Shown one piece after another: positions 38,298 to 52,700 of a stretch of 64,000 nt of DNA. The stretch is from assembly GCF_003254395.2 (NCBI RefSeq), contig NC_037638.1:19996202-20060201 (forward strand), read 5' to 3'. This DNA comes from Apis mellifera (lineage: Eukaryota > Arthropoda > Insecta > Hymenoptera > Apidae). Made by a program: the position numbers and the translations under genes. Below the pieces are notes generated by a model. That model saw only the letters and a program-made list of their open reading frames with translations, made no database searches and was not told the DNA's origin. The first letter of the stretch is position 1. Each line of letters starts with the position of its first letter.

Positions 38298-40268
38298 TAC
38301 TGGCACGTTGTCCCTAATGACTGTTAAATCCCCATTATTGCGTATCGCGTGTGTGCGCGCGTCTCGAGGGGTTGCGCTTAAGAATCCGATATGCGAATAT
38401 TATCGACAAGATCTCGTGGATGGACGGATTCGATCCGGCCACGTGCCCCTTTCTCTCCTCCCAAAGTGAATTCCAGCCGCGGTGGACGCGATGTGCGGTT
38501 CTTTAAACGTTCGAGCGTCGACCGCAATCGGATTGGAAGCAAGTTGACCGCGAGAGATGAAAAATAAAGAACGCTGTTTCATATATATATCGAATAATCG
38601 AGCTGGACGATATTTCTCGTGATGGTTGGCGAGGAAGGAAATACGTTGTATGTAATCGTAGGTGAGTCGAGGGGGAGGGTCTGGGAGCACAATTTGCACC
38701 GAGCAGTGTATACGTTCGGCCGCGGTACAAGGAGCCAGGCTCTAGCTATCGCGGAAAGTTAAGTTCCGTCCGCATTGTTTCCACGAGTGTTTGCACACAA
38801 CCGCATTGTTCGGTGAAGAGCACTCGCTCGCTACGGGCGTCCACAATGGACCACACAGTGCATGGACCACTGTGCAGCACCACCGCGTCGTGCCAGTCTG
38901 TGCGTAAAGAGGGAGGGAGGGAGAGAAACGGCGATGGGGGGTTCCAGAAAAAGCCAGCAAAGTAGTTACCCCGGGTATTAACCGATTTTACCAAATATGC
39001 ATTTCAACCATCGCTCGTTACCTCCGACCGCGATCGTTATTGCAAAAATCTCTTCCCCCCTTTGCCTGGGTCCTTTCCACCCCCTCTTGGGACGGCATCG
39101 TTGCAATCGCGTTGCACGAGGTGTCGGGACAGGCGGAGCGTCGCGACTTTCCAGAAATCGTGCTCCTCGAGGGAGAGGACTCGAAAGAAGGGAAAAGATC
39201 CTCGTCAGTCCAGAGAGGAGACGAAAGGAGAGGGAACAAAAAACCTGTCCGCGAGCGTCTCTGGTTGAATACCTCTTCGAGAAGAGATGGTGCGGTCTTC
39301 CATCTCCGCGTAGGAAACGGTTTTTTCTTCTTCGTTTTCCCTTCGTACAGTCGTAATATTGAATGCAATTTAGCCCGAAGGACGCTGTTGTTGCGCGTTC
39401 ATTGAGCGTAAAACTTAATTCCCGTGGAAATGCTATGAGATATATATGTGTGTGTACGCGTTACTAAAACATCTTCGAGGTTCTTTCTCTCACTTGGATT
39501 GGTTAGGTTTTATTCCCGATCGGAAGAAAAAAAGATTCCAAACAGGGTTGCTTTCTATCCTCGAGGGGGGGATCAGCCCTTTTTTCTTCCCTTTCTTCCT
39601 CTTCTTCCATTTCCATTCTTCCATTTTTCCAAACTCACCGATTCCTTCGAACCAATTTCAATTCAACAGGGTTGTTTCGCTCCTGCGGGTCAACGTTCAC
39701 CTTACCCTCTCTTCCAATTCTTCCTCGAGGGGAGTGTCTTCTTACGCTCCATCAAAAATCGCGACACTCTCCCTCAAAAATCGCAATTAACTATCGTCGA
39801 CTCTTTTTCTTCCTCAAAAAGTATTTCTCTTCATTTTCCTTTGAATCTTTGAATCGTTCTCCAAAACCAAACTCTCCTCTTCTCGAGAAACGGACGTTTT
39901 TTTCTTGAACTTTCCTTGAGATTTCTCGATCAAGAAATCGAAAAAAAGGAGGAGCACGATTTTTTGCCATCGAAACTTTGAATTCTCCGCGAGGACGCTG
40001 CACCGCGTGTACACGAGGAAGAGACCGAAGGTCCTCCTCGTGGAAGGCGGACCTTAACAGGGAGGGAGGCAAGCCAAGAAGATTACCGTAAGCAGATTAT
40101 TTCCGTGGAAATCCTGCTGGCCAACTCTCCCGACACTCTACCACGGTCAAACGTTTCGGGCCACGGAATCGTCCTCTGGAATCGCGGCAGACGCTCGTGC
40201 GAAATTTCCTTCCGATAACCGCGGCTGGTGTTGTTGCACAATCGAATCGACTTGCGGCCAAGTTTCGC

Positions 40269-40403
40269 GTTCGCGCCACGCTGGTGTTCAAGTTTCAAGT
40301 ATAATCGTTCGAGACCCAAGAAATTTTATTGCATCCGACACGTGTTCGCGACACGGTGGCGTTCAAGTTTCGTATCATCGAGACCAAGAAATTTTATCGC
40401 ATC
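40269..40403. repeat. Imperfect tandem pair, about 75 bp
   Basis: Copy 1 (40269-40336) and copy 2 (40344-40403) share gttcgcg, a variant of cacgstggygttcaagtttc, then caagaaattttat and gcatcc. Related words (gagtttcgtcga and close variants) recur at about 40502, 40571 and 40689, so a longer degenerate array may run from 40.2 to 40.7 kb. Confidence 0.6.
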
Positions 40404-42540
40404 CCACTCGAGGAATCGTGTCGTGTCGTGTTATCGAAATTTCCTTCGAGTCATCGACACATATTGTTGTTGCGATTTCAAGTTGTCGAGAGAGTACAAG
40501 AGTTTCGTCGACGATCAGTTTGTCAGTGCAAATTCAACTTGTATTAAATTATTGAATAGTTTATCACGCGAGTTTCGTCCAAGAGTTTCAAATTGTATCA
40601 TTCGTGCATCATCATTAATGGATCCTTGGACAACTTCAACGTATTAGTGGCGATCATTCTTCGTTCGTGGCAAATCTTCAAGAAATGGAATACGCGAGTT
40701 TCGTCGAAGCAGGGTGTTGGTTCAAATTTGTACACGTTATTCGAACGAATAAATCCTATCGTGTCGAGTCGATGATTGGAAAAGTTTCAGAAATCAAAGT
40801 GAACGACAAGCTACACCTATTTGTTCCAAGTGAACGCGACTCGCCGATTATTCGCTTAAATAAAGCAGTGAGACGAGGGGGAGGAGGGAGGGAAATGCGA
40901 GAGGATTAAATTTTTTACATAGACGTTTCGTGATTATTTAACTGGGAATCGACAACGAGGATTCGACTATCCGCGCTCTCAATACCGGATGTAATTAATA
41001 AAACGTTCGACGCATACGCGACACAATTTTTCGCAACTTCTTTTTCCTTCTTTTTTCCATTTCTCCCTTTTTTTATTATAAAAAAAAAAGACTAATCGTA
41101 AATTGTAACGGTTCGTTTCACGAAACCAGTCGTGATTCCATCCTTCCACGAGCATTTTTTTCCAGCAGCAACGTTGCTAAGCTTTCCACGAAATAATACA
41201 TTTGTCGCGACGGTATCAGATATCTGCTATATCTGTACGTAAAAAAAAAAAAAAGAACGAAGCTTGTTAAAAATTGCAACGCGTTCAAGTTATTCAAGTA
41301 AGTCGGTGCCCCGATAATTTTGCCCCCAGACTTTTCTCGCGAATTGGAAAAAAAAAAAAAGAGGGTAAAAAAAAAAGTTCTCTCGCTGTTTGGGAATATT
41401 GCAGGACATTCGTCACGGATTTATATTCTCTCTTTGGTTGAATGGAAGCTCGGCGTACGCCTCGCCGATTAAATGCCGCCGTTTTCGAGGTTTTCGCGCA
41501 CCGCAGCGTCCGAATTTGGTTGATTCCGTTGGTTGCGCTTTTCCCCAAACCCTGCGACCCCCCCCTGCGTCGCTCGCCCTTTTTTTTTCCTTTTTTCCCC
41601 CCTCCTCCCTCCCCATTTACCGCGAGAAGTAATCGCACGGATATAATGTTCCGACCTTCGTATAAAAAAAAAATTGATGAAAACTGTTTTCGCGATTCCT
41701 ACAATTATTCATTTCTCAGATCTATCAAACTCCCTCCCATACTCGTCTTAACGTCTCACTTGCGAACACGTCTTTTACATAAAAGAGAAAGAAAGAAGAA
41801 AAAAAAAGAAAGAACTCGAGAAGAAAAATAACTTACTCCAGTTTCGAAGTACTCGAAGTATCACCACGATGAGGCAAGACTACTCGCATTAGGAGTTGAA
41901 AATTACCGTGGTTCACCTTGCGAAGCAAACGGTGCCTCTAGCTATACCTCGCAAATCACTGATGTACTCGTAAAGGGAAGCCCAGTCACTGTTACGAAAC
42001 GAATAAACATCCGATCGATAGCCGCGTTGTATCGTTGGTGATTCTTGGTGATCGTAACGTGCTTCGTACGTGCACGTATGCGATCTCTTCTCTCTCGGAA
42101 GAAAACAGAGATAGAGAGAGAGGAGAGAAAAGAAAATCCTCCCGAAAAAAAACTTCTTCCATCAACTTCGAACTCGAAGTTCGAAAAACGAAGTTCCCTC
42201 GACGACGAACGCGCGAATTTTTATTCCTCCCCTGTCTTATCAAGGGAGGAGGCGAAGACACTCGCGAAATATACTTTTCAAATAAGCCCGGGTGGAAAAG
42301 TAGCGAACGGACTCTTCTCCACGCTCGTGGTAAACACACTCGAGAGCTTGGGTTTAACACTCACCCGTGCCACTGGCCCGTGGGAATGGCGTCGAGAGCG
42401 GCAGCGATGGGGATGTTTTTCTTCGCCCTCAGAAGCGGTAAATCCTTCGGGGGGCGAGTCGGCGGAGCTGCGGGCGAACAACTGGCCGGTTGGTGCGCGC
42501 CTGTTGCGAGCTTGTCCACGACACTGGTTGTCGAAAACAA

Positions 42541-42561
42541 AGGTTAGGAAATGCCTAACCT
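42541..42561. repeat. Perfect 8-bp inverted repeat with TTAGG
   Basis: AGGTTAGG and CCTAACCT are separated by five bases (aaatg). The arms contain the insect telomere word TTAGG once each, which may be chance. It sits just before a GGTTC-type array. Confidence 0.5.
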
Positions 42562-42563
42562 CC

Positions 42564-42655
42564 TCGGTCGTCGGATCGGTCGGTTCGGTCGGTCGGTCGA
42601 TCGGTTCGGTTCGATTCGATTCGGTTCGGTTCGGTTCGGCACACGGTTCGGCACC
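42564..42655. repeat. GGTCG/GGTTC-type simple repeat
   Basis: About 90 bases made of four- and five-base variants of ggtcg, ggttc and gattc. The array has no stop codons in several frames, which helps create the long open frame that crosses it. Confidence 0.85.
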
Positions 42656-43994
42656 ACACCGCTACTGCCGCGACGAGTTTTGCACTAGCGAGTATATCAC
42701 ACCGAATGTATGTAGACCGATAATGACTATTCTATTCCATCTAATCCGGCCGCGTCCCCTTGTTCTTTTTCCTCTCCTTTTCCTCTCTACTCTTCGTTCC
42801 ACGTTCGTTCCACGTTCGATCTCTCTGTTCCTCCTCCTCCTGGTAGTGTGTAGCAGCACCGCGTTCAGGTTCGTCGCACTGTCCCTCTCACTCTCTCTCT
42901 CTCCCCCACACTCTCTCCCGTTCGGCGGCGCGTTCCGTGTGCGGGATGTGGGACAAACCCGGGACAGATGGACAGGGATAGACGGTGGTAGTAGGTAGAG
43001 AGAGCTGTGAGCGCGGCTATTATAGCAGGAGGGCGTAGGAGAGCCCAGCTCAACTTTTCACGAGAACTTTAGTTGTTACGGATCGCTCTCTTGGCCGAGG
43101 GGTTATGCGCGAGGGGGGCGCTCGCTCGCAGGAGACCGGACCGCGAACCGGTCGAGGGGAGGGACCGAGGGGAGGGTATCCAACCACGGAAGGGATGGGG
43201 TGTATCGGTGGAGGCACAGCAGGGAAGGGAAGGGGAAGGGCACGGAAGAGGGAGGTGGAGGAGGAGGAGGAGGAGGAGGAGGAGAGGGGGCGAGTTGGTA
43301 GTTCGGTGAGAAGGAGGGGGTGGCGGCAGGGGGTGGCGGAGAAAGAACGACAGAGTTGAGGGGGTTGAAGCAAAAACGAGACGGGGCGATACGGTCGAGT
43401 GTGCGCGGGGGAAAGGAGGAGGAGGAGGAGGAGGAGGAGGAAGGTGACGGGTGGTGGGGGTGGTGAGAGGGAAAAGAGGTGGAGAGAATGGGAAAGAGAA
43501 ACGCGAGGGCGAGAAACGGTGGCTCGGTTGGGCGAAGGAGTAAGGGTAGTCGAGGGAGAAACGAAGCTACGATCGGGCAAAGTGGAAACGAGAGCACAAT
43601 CGTCGAGGAAAGCCGAACAGCGTCTGCTCGTGGAAAGTTGGCGTGGCTGGGGATGTGGCATCGAGGCCGTGTCGAGGTGGTGGGGAGCCAATCGGTACGG
43701 GCCGCGCCAACCAACCTAACCAGCCGCGATGGCAACGTTTCCTCACCACCACGTTACGTACAGTCCGTCTCTAAAAATATATCCGAGCTCCGAGTTCCTC
43801 TTCCTCTCTCTCTCTCTCTCTCTCTCTGTCTGTCTGTCTGTCCCTGATTCGTCGTCCCCTTTTCACCATTTCCTTTCTTTCCATTTCTTCGACCTATTCG
43901 AAAAAGATACGCGAATAGATTTTTAAACGGGAGGAAATGGACGGGCACATCTGCCGGCTATTCTCCCGTGAGACGCCAGTCGTCACGTATATAC

Positions 43995-43995
<1 letters not shown>

Positions 43996-44041
<46 letters not shown>
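43996..44041. repeat. (TA)23 microsatellite
   Basis: Uninterrupted TA dinucleotides flanked by gtatatacg words. Confidence 0.9.
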
Positions 44042-44044
<3 letters not shown>

Positions 44045-46683
44045 TTTCCTCGCGAATGATTCGATCAAGACTCCGATCAAGATTCGATCGATTTCTCCAT
44101 TCGTTCCCAGGGATTCGATCAATTATCTCAAGCGTTCTCGTTTCGCTCGAGAATCATAATCGCGTCGAGTGAAACGTCTCGTATCGAGTCAGGATGGATG
44201 ATTCAGGTGTGGAACGCGGAATTTTCGTCCGAATAATCTCCGTTCGTCGCTAAGATGCACGTTACGTGGAAGGCAGACCGATAAGCTTTGGTTGGTGACG
44301 CGAACGTTCGTCGAGCTTCGCGTTCTCCGCGACATCTCCTCCACCCCTTTGACGCCTCCTTTTTTTTGCATCGGTCGAAACGTACTCGCGGGTTCTTTAA
44401 TCTCGTTAACGCGGAGGGAACGGAAAACGGAGATCACGTCGTATTCGTACGCCAGCCAGCGCGAGCCAGTTTATCTTTTTCTCGAAAAACGAGTCGATCG
44501 GCTGCGATGCCCTCCTCCCTCCTTCCCCCTCCCCTCCTCCTCCTCCTCCTTTCGTTACGCCCTGTAGCCAGGTGATAGATACATAGCTGGGCGTATACCC
44601 ACAACATAGCAATTTAACTTGCTCACGTGCGAGCGGTTAATGCTCTTACGGGATTTCGAAAAGATCAGCCAGCATTACTATGCTATTAGCGTAGCTAAAA
44701 CCGGCTTGCTTCCATAAACCTATACTAACATGCAGCCACTTTATTCACGCCGGCCCATTCATGAATTCTTAGCCAATTTTCCTCATTGACCAATTGACTT
44801 GTCGCCGCGGCTCGCCGCCACGTGACAATCGCTCTGCCTCTCGGACCACCAGCACCCAACTTTCTTCTACTTTTTCCTGCCCGCTCGCGTTCATGGGGCA
44901 AGGGGGAAGGGGGAAGGGAGAAGGGGAGGGGAAACCGGTGTGTTTTGACGGGCGGGGACAAAGATTTCCATTTCTTCGCGATTCGTTCCCCGTTCGTTCA
45001 CGCTTCTCTCCATTTACCCTAAATGGGGGTTTCTAAGTTAAGAGCGTGCCGATGTTATTACGTGGAAGCCTTGCGCGGCGTGAAGAATGGGAGAAATTTA
45101 CGGTTGATCGATCGGTGATCGGTTTTAATCGAAACGCCGAGAAAAAAGGAGCGATAATTATAATCGTGTTCTCTCTCGAGCGCGTAAATTGCTCTTTTGA
45201 AATCGTAGAGAAAGTGGGTGTAATACTTAATTGCATTAATATCGCCAGGAGTGGGTATTACAAGGAATTAAGGTAAAAAGATACGTATCGTTTAATTAAT
45301 TGATCGCACGCAAGAGGTAGTGTTATTCCATGTGATATTGTTTTATATGTATATACGTCTTCGTAGATGAAACGTCGATGTACAAATCTAGCCAACAGCT
45401 TTGAAGCTCAAGCTTGGAACGTCGTCGAACGTCGCTTCGGTCGGGTTTCGTCGAGAAAAATCAAACTTCATCCCCTATCTGAATTGGAACATTTTTTATC
45501 GTCCACGTATCATCTTTCTTACTTTGTTATCCCTTGCACTCGTCCCCCGTCGATTTAATTAGCGTAACGCAGCGCTTAAAGATTATTGCATGCATCATCG
45601 ATCGAAAAAAAAACGAGGGATTATCTCGTTCCATCCTCCGTTTAAAGAATACGCGAAAAAATTCTACAGAAACGTCCTACGTTTCACGATAAAATTCCAA
45701 CTCCCAATTCTCCTCGATCAAAAAGTTTATCAACTCTCTTCGGGCGATGATTTGAGATTCTCTTCTTAGTCTGACGAATCTTTCCTCCGTTGAATTTGTG
45801 AAATTGTAACAAAAATCGAAGAGAAAAAAAGAACGAAGAAACCGCACTCGTGCGTTAAACTACTTTTCTTCGCTTGGTTTCGTTTCAGATATCCCCATCA
45901 TCCGCAAGACACAATTTCTCGCTCGAGATGAGAGAATAACACAAACGTTCGATTCTCCAATCTTTTTTTTTTCCAGATTTCCTTTTTAAATAGAAGATCC
46001 CGAGCTTCTCGGTGGGAGAGGGATAAAACAACGGATTTCGAGGCGTGACGATCAATTCCCCCTCCTCCCCCTCCCGGAAATCTTCGGACATACACAATCG
46101 ACGAAGGGGCGATTCTCGTTAAGCGATCGATGGCACGGCGTCCCGCGTGGCAAACCGCGAAAGCGCATTCGTACGAGGCTTAAAGTACTCCCTGGTTTTA
46201 TATAGAATGTAGTTCATGCTCATCATCCCGAAGATCAGCCGGCTGAGCCGTTCGACAAACGGTTCGAACAAAAAGCACCCGGAAAAAAGACAACTCGGTG
46301 CAAATAACCTTTGCTACGTTCTCCGACCTTTCCCTCCCCATCTTTTTCGCTCCCGATTTCTCCTCCCCCCTCTTTCCATCTCCACCATCCAACTCCTTTT
46401 CATCCCTCATCCTTCTGACAGTAGTACGCGTCCTTTCCCAAACCAGCTTCTCGTAAGGCAAAGTTCATTGACGAAGAGAGGGAGGGAGGGAATTTGAAAC
46501 TGAGGCAAGCCGCTTATGAGGCGTTCGTGTAAATCACCGGTGAAAGTCACCGAGTTACTAAGTCAATGAATTACCGTAGGATCGCGCGCATCGGGGTTGG
46601 AGGCGATTATCGGCGATCTTGGTCGATCGAATCATTCGCCATCTCGTGCAATTCTTTTTTCCTCTAAATGCACGTGTATGTGC

Positions 46684-46725
46684 AGACAGATAGACAGATA
46701 GGTGGGTAGATAGGTAGGTAGGTTA
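46684..46725. repeat. GATA/GGTA-type tetranucleotide repeat
   Basis: Runs of agac, agat and aggt units, interrupted and of mixed type. No function assigned. Confidence 0.7.
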
Positions 46726-49700
46726 AGCACTTTCGCCTCGACCGAGCGAGGAGCGCCTCCTTTCTCCCGTTGCTGATCGATCGAGGGGGTGGAGGAAAGA
46801 CACTTGTCGTCCAACGTTTTGATGTTAATTGGATTCCTCGGATGGATCCTCCGACGGTGTTAATCCTCCGCCGCGGATTATCGTCCCCGGGGATCTTTTA
46901 TCGGGGATCTCGCGCTTTTCGTCGTCGGACTACCGGCACGGACTATCCAACACGCCATCCATCGTAATGTAAATTCGATCGACCTCGCCACCGTCCGTAT
47001 CCCCGTATCTCTCTTATTACGCTTATTATACCCGAATCTCCTCTCCCCGTGAACCAACAAATCCCTCCACCCACGGCGACAAGCAACGGCCATTGATAGT
47101 GATTGATCGCGCGGGAGCAGATAGAATCGGCGTCGGAAGGAGAAAGTCATGTTCAGGTTCTGGAACGATACGGAATCCCGGTCGAGTGGATTCCGCGGCG
47201 AGCGGAGCCGATCGTTTTGCCGGTCATCATCCCGAATCAGCCCCACGGGAGCCGTACCCACGGTGGCAACGCGCACGTCGCTTCTACGACAAATTCTCCT
47301 CGAGAGGTGTTTGTATACGTAAGCGAGAACGAATGGAACGGCGCTTTTGTATATAATATAGATATATAATTATCGGGACGATGAATGAAATAAAGATTGT
47401 TTAGATACATTATTGTCTTTCGAGTATGGATTCTTTTGAGAAGATTCTTCTATCGAGAAATGATATCAAATTGAAACTGAACGAATGTCGCAGCGTAACT
47501 AGTGGATTGACATTTTTTTTTTTCCTTTTTCTTCCAAACAATGGGCGATCTTTCGGCGGAGCCCCCCGCAGAGACCTCGGCGATCCCGGATGGCGTCCAT
47601 TCACGTAATTCTGCACCGTAATACTCGCGGGAATCGAGATACAGATCGTTCAATAAGAAATTGATTGTGGACAGTCACCTGCCACGTTGTCGGCCTACCA
47701 CGAACTCTGTCAAAATACCAATATTTTCCGCTTAGATTAGATTGGGGGAAAGATCATATAATAATTCGTTCCCCGAGATCCCATCTACCTTTTCTTCTTT
47801 CTTAACCGAATAAATCTAAATCCCGCGTTCTTGAATGAACAAAAATGTAACAATTCTTTCCAACAGAGATGAAATAATAAATAACGCGACAAAAATCAAT
47901 CTCTTCTTTTTCTTTCTCTCTTCCTTCCCCAAACATCCTCTTGAATCAACCTACTCCTCGCTGGGAAATCCATATCTCGTTTAAATTCGAATCAAACGCT
48001 TTAAAAAAAAAAAAAGGAAAAAATTCCAAGTCGAGTTTAAATGCGTCTTGTTCCGGTTCGAGGGAAGACCTTGAATCGCGTAATACCGGGAGGCAGGAAG
48101 AGGGGTCGGGATAAAGAAGTGGAAGAAGTGGGTGTTCCCGGGGAGCAATCCGCGTTCCCACATTTATTATCCTTGAAGCCAAACCGGGACTAACGAGTTT
48201 TTGATCGGCCCTGTCCTTCCATAGACACGATTGCAGCGGCCGTCCATCTTTCCCTACCTGCCTCTCGATTCCTTTTCCGCTTCTTTTCCTGTTCCCATTG
48301 TCCAAGGAATTCCGCCGGACGCGAAAGATTTTCCACGAACAAAGCGAAACCGACTCGCTCAGCCTTTCTTCCACCCATTCTCCGCTGCCAAACTGCGGTG
48401 ATCGACTTTCGCAGACTGCCCTCGTTGCTTCCTCCTCGAGAGCAGGAAGTTCAATCACGCGACTTTCCCCGAAATAACAAATGTAATTATCGTCGGGTTT
48501 AGGTTTGAAATGTTTTGAAATAAATTGAGTTTCGAAATCTTATGAGTGAAACCTTATGCACTCCGCAAATTTTTCGTCCTCCTCTATTGTTTTATTGCTC
48601 TGTCCCGACATTTTCACTGTTTGTAACCTTTTTGTAACATAATTACCTCCCATAAAACGGAACATTTAACGAGAGTTATAATTTCGTTTTCGTACCCTTC
48701 CCGTTTCGGTCGTAAAGGGATCGAGGGAAGAAAAATGTATATAGGTATAAACTTTTTCAAAGTAGAAAATTATTTATTGTAGCTTCTCGAGAATATTCTT
48801 GAATATTGAACGGTCAAATTTTTACGAGTCGGTTAAAACTTAAATTTCCCCTATTTAATAACCGGCCACTACCGGTATTCCTCTTCCTTTCAACTCTCTT
48901 CTTTCAATTCTCCCTTGGATAGAATTACGCCTAATAAAGTGAAATAAAACGACGTTCTTAAATTCTTGCAAATGGAGGGGGGAGAAAAAAACTTTCTCCA
49001 ACATCCTCGATATATTCGATATACTTTTTCATGCTCGTTCGATCGAACTTCATTCAACTTACGAATCTTTTCTCGAATTTCTAAAGATTTTACAAAATTC
49101 GAGAATCGTTACAAAAGAAAAAAAAAACAATTCGTGGAAACGAATCCTAATCCATTTTCTATCGAACAAGTTCGATCGGCAAGCGCAAACGGTAACCGGT
49201 TAAGGGGGTTAACAAGCACGAAATAACGATGCTCGCCGATGAGCATGGGCGAGGAGAAGCCTTGGAAAGAAGGAGGGACGCGAGGGGTGAGAAAAAAATC
49301 GCGCTTCGATGCTGATCGAACATTGAAGAGCGCCAGAGATCCATTTTGCCGGGGGTACCGTCCAGATTTCCCGAGGGAGCAGGCCACGACGACGGAGGGG
49401 CTTCGACTATTAGCGATCACAAATAGCCTATTACGGCCCCATTAATACAGTGCAACGACGATGATGCGCGTCGGTCGAAACACGAACCGCGGATACCAGA
49501 CTTCCATCAAACCTGCCGATCTCCCGTCCCTCTCCCTCCATCTCCTTGCCCCTCCTCTCTCTCTCCCACGTCCACGCGCTTCCCAGACGCGCGCTTCTCT
49601 GTTTTTACCACCAACCGGTGGTGTAGGGTTTCCAGCGGAGCCCCAGAGACCGGTAATCCGAGATTCACTTTGTGCGTAAGGTTCCGCGTGCACGTAAGCC

Positions 49701-52700
49701 GAGGGCACGCTCTCTCGTATGCACGCGTCGCGACGCCCTATTCGCGTCATCTCGCTGCAAACTCTCGTGCTTCTCTCGTTCGAATGATCGAATGATCGCG
49801 CGGGGGGATGGAAAAGAAGAAAGGAAAAGGAAGTCTAGGGAGGGAGAAAAAAGCGATTGAAGAATTGAGGATGGAAGAAAAAGAGGAGGGAAATATATAC
49901 GACGAATCTCTCTCTCTCGTTAATCCGTCCAAATTTGTTGCGCAAGAATTGGGAGGAGGGTAAGCGATCGAAAGGAAAAGACAAACGGAAGGGAGGTTAA
50001 TTTAAAGCAAATAGAAGGGAAGGCGAGTGACGAGGCGAAAGGAGCAACAAACGAGGCGGGAATAAACGTAAGCTCGGCTAATCGACTAGACAGCCACGGA
50101 GAGAGAGAGAGGCCATGCCACGTGCCGACTGGCAAACGTTCCGGTGGCAAACGCCGCGACGTTGTTAGCCCAGTTAGTCAACATCGGCGCCTCGGATGTT
50201 AAGCCGATCCGTTGTACCACCGACCAAACCTTCCCCTCTCCCTCGCCCTCCTGCGCGCACTATTCCCCTCCCTGTTCCACGACTGCTTATGTGCGAATTT
50301 CGAAAAAAAAATTCTCTTCCTCAAAGAGCTCGTCTTTCTTTCAAAATTCGCGTGTACCATCTTCGAGAGAAAAGAAAAAACGAAATAGAGAAAAATTGTA
50401 TTTTAGACAACAAGGGAGAAACAAATTTCTTCTCCAGTTTCTGGAGGTATCGAGGGGGTCATGGAGCATTAAGCTCGTTTGCGCTACACAGAGAGAGAAC
50501 TTTTAACTCGGCGCTAAAAGGTTTGACGTGATCGCGGTTACTATCGGTCGACGAGGGTAATTAATTAAACGGAATTCCGAGCCAACTTTCGAAGCCAACT
50601 TTTCGAACGATGACGGCTCGATCGGCGGTGAAAAAGGTTAAACTTTCCCCCTTTAGTTTCGCGCATCCTCTATCTTCTTTTTTTCCCTTCAAAATGAGAA
50701 CGGAAGAAACTGTTAAACTGTTAAACGAGCGGTGTCTGATCGCGTACAGACGAATGGGAAATCCTTTAAGCGCGATCAGTATTCGACTCTTTCTCTCTCT
50801 CTCTCTCGTCTAATCGTGCATTCACTCAGAAACAATCCCGGTGCAGCGACGGAGCAACACGGGGCTCATTATAGCATCGATCGCAACGATTCGATCGAAA
50901 TCTGTATCACATTCTCCAAACCTTCTGCATCTCTCCACGGTGGTTTCAAACACGAAGGCGGATGTAGGATCTAGTTTAACAGGAGCAAACGTCTTTGAGT
51001 TGGGCTCGCGCAGCTTCGTATCTCTCCAAAACGGGGACCCTTGACGAGGAGGGTTGCGAACGTTGAAGGGCGAACGAAAGCTGCCTCCCGGAATTCTCAT
51101 CGGTTGTGGAGAGGCAGAGAATCCAGAGTGTGTGTGTGAGAGAGAGAGAGAGAGGAGGTAGCGAGCAGAAGGAGTGGGTGGGTGGAAGAGGAGGAGGAGG
51201 AGGCGGAGAAAGAGGAAGAGGGTGGTGGTGGCGGTGGTGGTGGTCGCGAGGGGCAGCAATCGGGTGGTGAAGAACCCGAGGGAAGGTGGATGGTGCAAGG
51301 GCAAGGGGAGAGCCGAGGCCAGGCGGCGAGGAGCAGGGCGAACGGGGGTTGTAAGCGGCTTACGCCCGCCGAGCGGAGAGCGACTCCTCGCTAATTATTT
51401 ATAGGACCCTCTCCCGGCTCTCTCTTCTCTCGTGCACGAAAGATCCTTTGCCGAGAGGAGTTCTCTTCTATCTCACTCCATCCTCTTTTCTCCCTCCTCC
51501 TCCATCTTTGATCTTTCCCTCTTTTCTGCCTCCTTTCCTTTCTCCCTCTTCCTTTTCTTTTCTTCTTCTTCTTCTTCTTCTTTTTCTTTTTTCCCTTTCT
51601 TTCTTCCTTCCTCCCTCCAGCTTGCCTCTACGCTCCAACGTTGTATACCATCATCCTTCTTTTTTACGCTGCTTCTCTTTGAAACGAGAAAATTTTGATC
51701 GCTGGGAAAAAACAATGCAACGTTCTCTCCCGACTTTGTTGGCCGTCCAGAAAATTTCGAATACACGGGACGGAAATATGAATTCTCTCCACGATTCAAA
51801 AATCACGTTGTAATTGTGCGTCTATCGTAGAAAGACGAAAAGTAGCTCTCTTTCTTTAGATTCGATGAACTTCTGATCTCCGAGTCTCGCAATCCCTCCA
51901 TCATTATAACGCGTATCTATTCGAAACGGGATCGAATCCCTCGAATGGATGACCTTCTCGGTGAAAATCGGAGGAAATTCGAGTAAATCTCGCGCGTGTG
52001 TCCGGCCGTTTCCGCAAATGCGGGTGTGTTGTGCGTGGATGGAATCCGTGCGTGGCGTTCGACCCCATAGCGGCGGAAACCGACGGTCCATTTTTTAGGA
52101 TTACCTGCGGATACTTCCAGCACAAGCTCCTGAAACGGGGAGGAGGCAACGATCGAGGCTGGAAACGGGGAAGGAGGGAAGAAAAGAAAAGGGAGAGACG
52201 GATGGAAATATCGTGTGTGTTGGCTGTTACTTGGGAGCGAGGCGAATGTTTGGACAGAGGGAGCTTAACAATGCATTCGCGCCCCTTGACTTCCTGCCGG
52301 AGCTTCTGATCCCCGCTGCCTGACCGGCAAGTGTAATTGGGTCGAAGCGAGCCGTGGCCTCCGTTTAAAAAAAGAAGAAGGAAAACCTTGCCGCTCGACT
52401 TCGTGCGCGATCGGCCGATCCGACTTTTTCCTTCTTCCTCGAAACAGATCGGATCGAGATTCGATGCTTCGATCCATTCGAAGGAATCGTAGCGGAAGGG
52501 AGAGAACCTCTTGAAAACTTTTTTTCCTCCCAACTTCGTGGACGAGGTACGAGCCGCGATCAGGTTATTATTCCATCACTTATTCTTCGTTTTTCGATAA
52601 TACAAATATCCATACAGTTTGAAAAGAAATACGTAAAAGAAGTGATACGATGTCTCGAATTGAACGCTAATCTGAGAGAAAGAGAGAGAGAGGGGGAGTT

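Noticed and set aside
43050..43735. Two overlapping minus-strand open frames of over 200 codons
   Set aside because: They consist mostly of Ser/Pro runs from GGA and GGT triplet arrays, in two different frames at once, which is typical of stop-poor simple repeats.
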